Below, in pieces: positions 60,192-64,000 of a stretch of 64,000 nucleotides of DNA (positions within the stretch are counted from its first letter, which is position 1; each line of letters opens with the position of its first letter). The DNA comes from Arachnia propionica (lineage in GTDB: Bacteria > Actinomycetota > Actinomycetes > Propionibacteriales > Propionibacteriaceae). Below the pieces are notes generated by a model. It saw nothing but the letters and a program-made list of their open reading frames with translations. It searched no databases and was not told the origin of the DNA. The stretch spans positions 1-64,000 of the forward strand of contig NZ_RQZG01000008.1 in the NCBI RefSeq assembly GCF_003859805.1, given 5' to 3'. The translations under genes were made by a program, and so were the position numbers.

Positions 60192-63100
60192 ACCAGCCGG
60201 TCCTGACCTTCGACGCGGCGCTTCCGATCTCTGCGGAGGCGCCGCGCATCGCGTCGTTGATCCGCGACCACCAGGTGGTGGTCGTGGCGGGGGAGACCGG
60301 CTCCGGCAAGACCACGCAGTTGCCGAAGATCTGTCTTCTCGCGGGGCGGGAACGCATCGCACACACCCAGCCCCGCCGGATCGCGGCCCGCACCGTCGCC
60401 CGGCGCATCGCGGACGAGTGCGGGGTGGCCCTGGGGGAGTTCGTCGGCTACCAGGTGCGGTTCACTCGCAAGGTCAGCCGCTCCACCCGGATCAAGGTGA
60501 TGACCGACGGGGTGCTGCTGAGCGAGCTGGCCCACGACCGGGATCTCAGCCGCTACGACACGATCATCATCGACGAGGCCCACGAACGCAGCCTGAACAT
60601 CGACTTCCTGCTGGGTTACCTCAAGCAGCTGCTGGAGCGCCGCCCGGAGCTCAGGGTGATCGTCACCTCCGCCACCATCGACACGGCCCGGTTCGCCGCT
60701 CACTTCGACGACGCCCCCATCGTCGAGGTCTCCGGCCGCACCCATCCCGTCGAGATCCGCTACCGACCCCTGGGGGACGAGGACGAGGTGGATGCCATCG
60801 CCAAGGCGGTGCAGGAGATCGCCTCGACGAGCAGCACCGGGGACGTGCTGGTGTTCCTGACGGGGGAGCGGGAGATCCGCGATGCCGCGGAGGCCATCGA
60901 GGCACTGCGGCTGCGCGGCTGGGAGACCCTCCCGCTGTACGCCCGTCTGGCCGCAGCAGACCAGGAGAAGGTCTTCCAGCCGCACCGGGGGCGACGTGTG
61001 GTGCTGGCCACGAATGTCGCGGAGACCTCCATCACGGTGCCGGGGATCCGGTTCGTCGTCGACGTCGGTACCGCCCGGGTCTCACGCTACTCCGCCCGCA
61101 CCAAGGTGCAGCGGCTGCCCATCGAGCCGATCTCCCGGGCTTCGGCCGATCAGCGGGCGGGACGGTGCGGCCGACTCGGACCGGGGATCGCGATCCGGTT
61201 GTACTCACAGGAGGACCTCGCCTCCCGACCCGAGTTCACCGAGCCGGAGATCCTGCGCACCAACCTGGCGACCGTCATCCTGCAGATGGCCCAGGCCGGG
61301 CTGGGCGACATCGAGGGCTTCCCCTTCGTCGAGGCCCCCGTCTCCTCCCAGATCAGTGACGGGCTCAGGGTGTTGACCGAGCTGGGGGCCATCCACCCCA
61401 GACGACGGCGTGAGCACGTGCGGTTGACCCGGACCGGACGGCTGCTGGCCCGGATGCCGGTCGACCCCCGGTTGGGCCGGATGCTCATCGAGGCGTCCAG
61501 GCGTGGTGCACTGCACCAGGTGCAGGTGATCGTCGCGGGGCTGACCGTGCCGGATGTCCGGGAACGTCCGCTCGAACACCAGCAGGCCGCCGATGAGCTG
61601 CACCGTCGGTTCACCGTCCCAGCGGTCACGTCGGCGGCCCCCTCCGGTGGGCAACCCCGCCGTCACACCGTCCACACCGGTACCCGCCCCGTCAAGGAGA
61701 CCGCCGGGGCTCTTCCCGGTGGCGACTTCGAGGCCCTGATGAACGTGTGGCACCACCTTCGCGCCCGGCGTCGGGAGCTCTCCGGCAGCGCCTTCCGGAA
61801 GATGTGTCGCGCGGAGTTCCTGCACTTCGTGAGGTTCCGGGAATGGGAGGACCTGGTCTCGCAGCTCCGCGAGGTGTGCCGGGAACTGGAGCTGCCCGAG
61901 GAGGGTGAGGCCCCGTTCGACGTGGTGGTCGAGTGTCTGTTGACCGGGCTGCTGTCCAACATCGGCCTGGCGCTGCCCAGCCCGGCCAAGCAGGGCAGAC
62001 GTCGTCCCCTCACCGAGTACCAGGGTGCCCGGGGGGCGCGGTTCGCGATCTCCCCGGGATCCGCACTCGCCAGGACCACCCCACCCCTGGTGGTGGCCTA
62101 CGAACTGGTGGAGACCTCCCGGCTCTGGGCCCGTACACTCGCCCCGGTCTCCGCCTCGCAGATCGAGCGGGCTGCCGGTGATCTGGTGACCCGGACCCTC
62201 AGCGAGCCGACGTTCTCGCCCCGCAGCGCGACGGTGGTCGCCTCCGAGACCGTCTCCCTGTTCGGGGTCCCGATCATCGCGGGGCGTCGGACGAACTACG
62301 CCACGAGCCACCCGGAGCAGGCCCGGGAGATCTTCATCCGTTCCGGACTGGTCGAGGGGCAGTGGGAGACCCGCAACCCGGTGGTGGTCGCCAACCGGTA
62401 CGCACTCGAGGAGGCGGAGCGACTGACCGACCGGATGCGCCGCCCGGAACTGCTGATCTCGGATGCCGCACTGTACGACTTCTACGACCGGGTGCTGCCG
62501 GAGACCGTGGTCTCCGGGGCCACCTTCGACAAGTACGTGCGGCAGCTGGACTCGGATGCCGGGCTCCGGCTCACCCCCGCGGACTGCGTGACCGATCCCG
62601 GGCAGGTCCGGGTCCAGGACTTCCCGGACCGGTGGCGGGTGGGGGACCTGGAACTGCCGGTGAGCTACGTCTACGACCCCGGGGCAGGGGCCGACGGTGT
62701 GACCGTGGAGGTACGACTGGAACAGCTGGGGGTGCTGGATCCCGCCCCGTTCACCTGGCAGGTGCCGGGGCTCAGGGAGTCCCTGGCGGTGGCGCTGATC
62801 AAGTCACTCCCCAAACGGATCCGCACCTCCTTCGTCCCGGCCCCGGACCATGCGCGTCGGGCCCTGGCCTGGCTGGAGGAGCAGGGGGTCGGCGAGGAGG
62901 TCTCGTTCGCCCGGGCGATGGGACAGGCCCTGCTGGCCCTCACCGGGGTCGCGGTCGCGCCCGAGGACTGGAACGCCGCTGCCCTTGACACCCACCTGCG
63001 TCCCACCTTCGTGGTGGTCGACAACCGGACGGAGGTCGCCCGTGGTGAGGACCTCCAGGAGCTCAAGGTGAGACTGTCCGCGAAGGTGGCGGGCACGCTG

Positions 63101-63976
63101 ACCCGACGGGCGGGGCGACTGGCGGCCACGAGGGCCACGACCTGGAGCTTCGGCACCCTGCCCCGCACCACGGAGCTGGGCGGCGGCGTGGCCGGTCATC
63201 CCTGCCTGGTCGATGAGGGGAGCACGGTCGGGGTGCAGGTGGCCGACACCGTCGCCAAGGCACGTCGCAGTCATGCCGCGGGGTTGCGACGGCTGCTGAC
63301 CCTGGTCACCCCCTCGCCCCTGAAATGGGTGGTCTCCCACATGGGCAACGCGGAGAAACTGGCCCTCGGCGGCAGCCGCTACGACAGCGTCCCCGAGCTG
63401 CTCGCCGACGCCTGGCTCAAGGCGGTGGACCGGCTGGTGCGGGAGGCGGTCGACCCGATGGAGATCCGTGACGAGAGGGCGTTCAGTGACCTGGTGGAGC
63501 AGGTGCGTCCCGAGGTGCCGCAGACCACGGCTGCCGTCGTGGCCACCGCGGCGAGGGCCCTGGCCGCCGAGTCCCGGGTGTCGCGGCTGCTGGCCACCCT
63601 CCCGGAAACGGACGAGACCGCCCGTGACATCACGGAACAGCTGGCCAACCTCACCTTCGCACGCTTCATCTCCGCCACCCCGGATCCCTGGTACGACCGG
63701 ATCCCGGTGTGGGTGGAGGCCTGCGAGACCCGGCTGACCTCACGGGGCAAGAACCCGAACCTGGCGGCGCGGAACCGGGAGGAGATCGCCCGCCTGGAGG
63801 CCCGGTACGCGGAACTGTGCGATGCCCAACCCCCCGGTCCGCTGCCGCAGGAGGTGGAGGAGATCGCCTTCCTGCTCGAGGAGTTCCGCGTCAGCCTGTT
63901 CGCCCAGGGGGTGCGCACGGCTGTCCCGGTGTCGGCCAAGAGGATCACACAGGCGATGGGCCTGGTGGGTCGATAA
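60188..63976 (+). CDS. hrpA: ATP-dependent helicase HrpA
   Basis: DEAH-box RNA helicase of 1262 residues, complete in the window. Motif I AGETGSGKTTQLPK, motif II DEAHERSLNIDFLLGYLK, motif III SATIDT, motif V TNVAETSITVPG, motif VI SADQRAGRCGR. It is followed by winged-helix, OB-like and a C-terminal domain typical of the bacterial HrpA family (about 1250-1300 residues). The GTG at 60188 was chosen for its 4-base overlap with the stress gene; an upstream start adds 9 residues. Roles include ribosome rescue and mRNA handling. Confidence 0.94.
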   Translation: MNQPVLTFDAALPISAEAPRIASLIRDHQVVVVAGETGSGKTTQLPKICLLAGRERIAHTQPRRIAARTVARRIADECGVALGEFVGYQVRFTRKVSRSTRIKVMTDGVLLSELAHDRDLSRYDTIIIDEAHERSLNIDFLLGYLKQLLERRPELRVIVTSATIDTARFAAHFDDAPIVEVSGRTHPVEIRYRPLGDEDEVDAIAKAVQEIASTSSTGDVLVFLTGEREIRDAAEAIEALRLRGWETLPLYARLAAADQEKVFQPHRGRRVVLATNVAETSITVPGIRFVVDVGTARVSRYSARTKVQRLPIEPISRASADQRAGRCGRLGPGIAIRLYSQEDLASRPEFTEPEILRTNLATVILQMAQAGLGDIEGFPFVEAPVSSQISDGLRVLTELGAIHPRRRREHVRLTRTGRLLARMPVDPRLGRMLIEASRRGALHQVQVIVAGLTVPDVRERPLEHQQAADELHRRFTVPAVTSAAPSGGQPRRHTVHTGTRPVKETAGALPGGDFEALMNVWHHLRARRRELSGSAFRKMCRAEFLHFVRFREWEDLVSQLREVCRELELPEEGEAPFDVVVECLLTGLLSNIGLALPSPAKQGRRRPLTEYQGARGARFAISPGSALARTTPPLVVAYELVETSRLWARTLAPVSASQIERAAGDLVTRTLSEPTFSPRSATVVASETVSLFGVPIIAGRRTNYATSHPEQAREIFIRSGLVEGQWETRNPVVVANRYALEEAERLTDRMRRPELLISDAALYDFYDRVLPETVVSGATFDKYVRQLDSDAGLRLTPADCVTDPGQVRVQDFPDRWRVGDLELPVSYVYDPGAGADGVTVEVRLEQLGVLDPAPFTWQVPGLRESLAVALIKSLPKRIRTSFVPAPDHARRALAWLEEQGVGEEVSFARAMGQALLALTGVAVAPEDWNAAALDTHLRPTFVVVDNRTEVARGEDLQELKVRLSAKVAGTLTRRAGRLAATRATTWSFGTLPRTTELGGGVAGHPCLVDEGSTVGVQVADTVAKARRSHAAGLRRLLTLVTPSPLKWVVSHMGNAEKLALGGSRYDSVPELLADAWLKAVDRLVREAVDPMEIRDERAFSDLVEQVRPEVPQTTAAVVATAARALAAESRVSRLLATLPETDETARDITEQLANLTFARFISATPDPWYDRIPVWVEACETRLTSRGKNPNLAARNREEIARLEARYAELCDAQPPGPLPQEVEEIAFLLEEFRVSLFAQGVRTAVPVSAKRITQAMGLVGR

Positions 63977-64000
63977 TTGGCGGGTGCCTGCAACCGTTGA

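Overview
The window is high-GC DNA from an actinobacterium. Gene order, the B12-dependent ribonucleotide reductase, pafBC-tatAC-helY without proteasome genes nearby, and many TANNNT-type promoters placed 6-8 nt before start codons fit a member of the Propionibacteriaceae or a close relative. This placement is inferred from gene content and was not tested by alignment. No rRNA, tRNA, CRISPR array, intact insertion sequence or prophage was seen. Coding density is very high, with many 4-base ATGA/GTGA overlaps.

Layout. 1-783 has no supportable gene. 784-5049 (minus) holds a two-component system and an extracytoplasmic thiol-redox group: DipZ, a thioredoxin-fold lipoprotein and a DCC protein. 5119-10749 is a housekeeping block in the order also known from mycobacteria: TPR protein, HAD phosphatase, small protein, tlyA, nadK, recN. 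pncA follows. 11330-14223 is an accessory island of two paralogous secreted proteins flanking an LCP ligase; both end exactly at LPXTG plus one residue, with no membrane anchor. 14295-19245 is Nudix, xerD, parA, a small RHH-like gene, scpA, scpB and rluB (chromosome dynamics). 19279-28292 holds an FKBP lipoprotein, gluQ, pafB, pafC, tatA, tatC, a lipid kinase and helY.

28468-29897 is a lipoprotein plus PKD-like secreted protein pair with a patch of lower GC. 29931-33171 is hisF, a HIT protein and a large TerD-domain protein. 33363-44288 is the largest accessory system: three glycosyltransferases, an ABC exporter, two APH-fold phosphotransferase-like proteins, UDP-glucose dehydrogenase and a two-component system. 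The first seven genes are coupled by overlaps or near-overlaps. It looks like an uncharacterised uronic-acid glycoconjugate assembly and export system.

44295-49731 carries an Asp-tailed membrane protein, lexA, a divergent SOS-box-controlled small membrane protein (candidate division inhibitor), nrdR and nrdJ. 49731-52144 holds an unknown gene coupled to nrdJ, thrE and a SHOCT protein. 52158-63976 holds a fused AroD-AroK enzyme, ilvD, DedA, corA, an AEC transporter, a YbjN-like protein, a flavin-barrel protein, a tandem universal stress protein and hrpA.

The most promising undescribed elements are the tail-less LPXTG/LCP cassette, the glycosyltransferase/exporter/double-kinase operon, the SOS-regulated mini membrane protein lacking LysM, and the genome-style habits of leaderless starts and stop codons reused inside -10 boxes.
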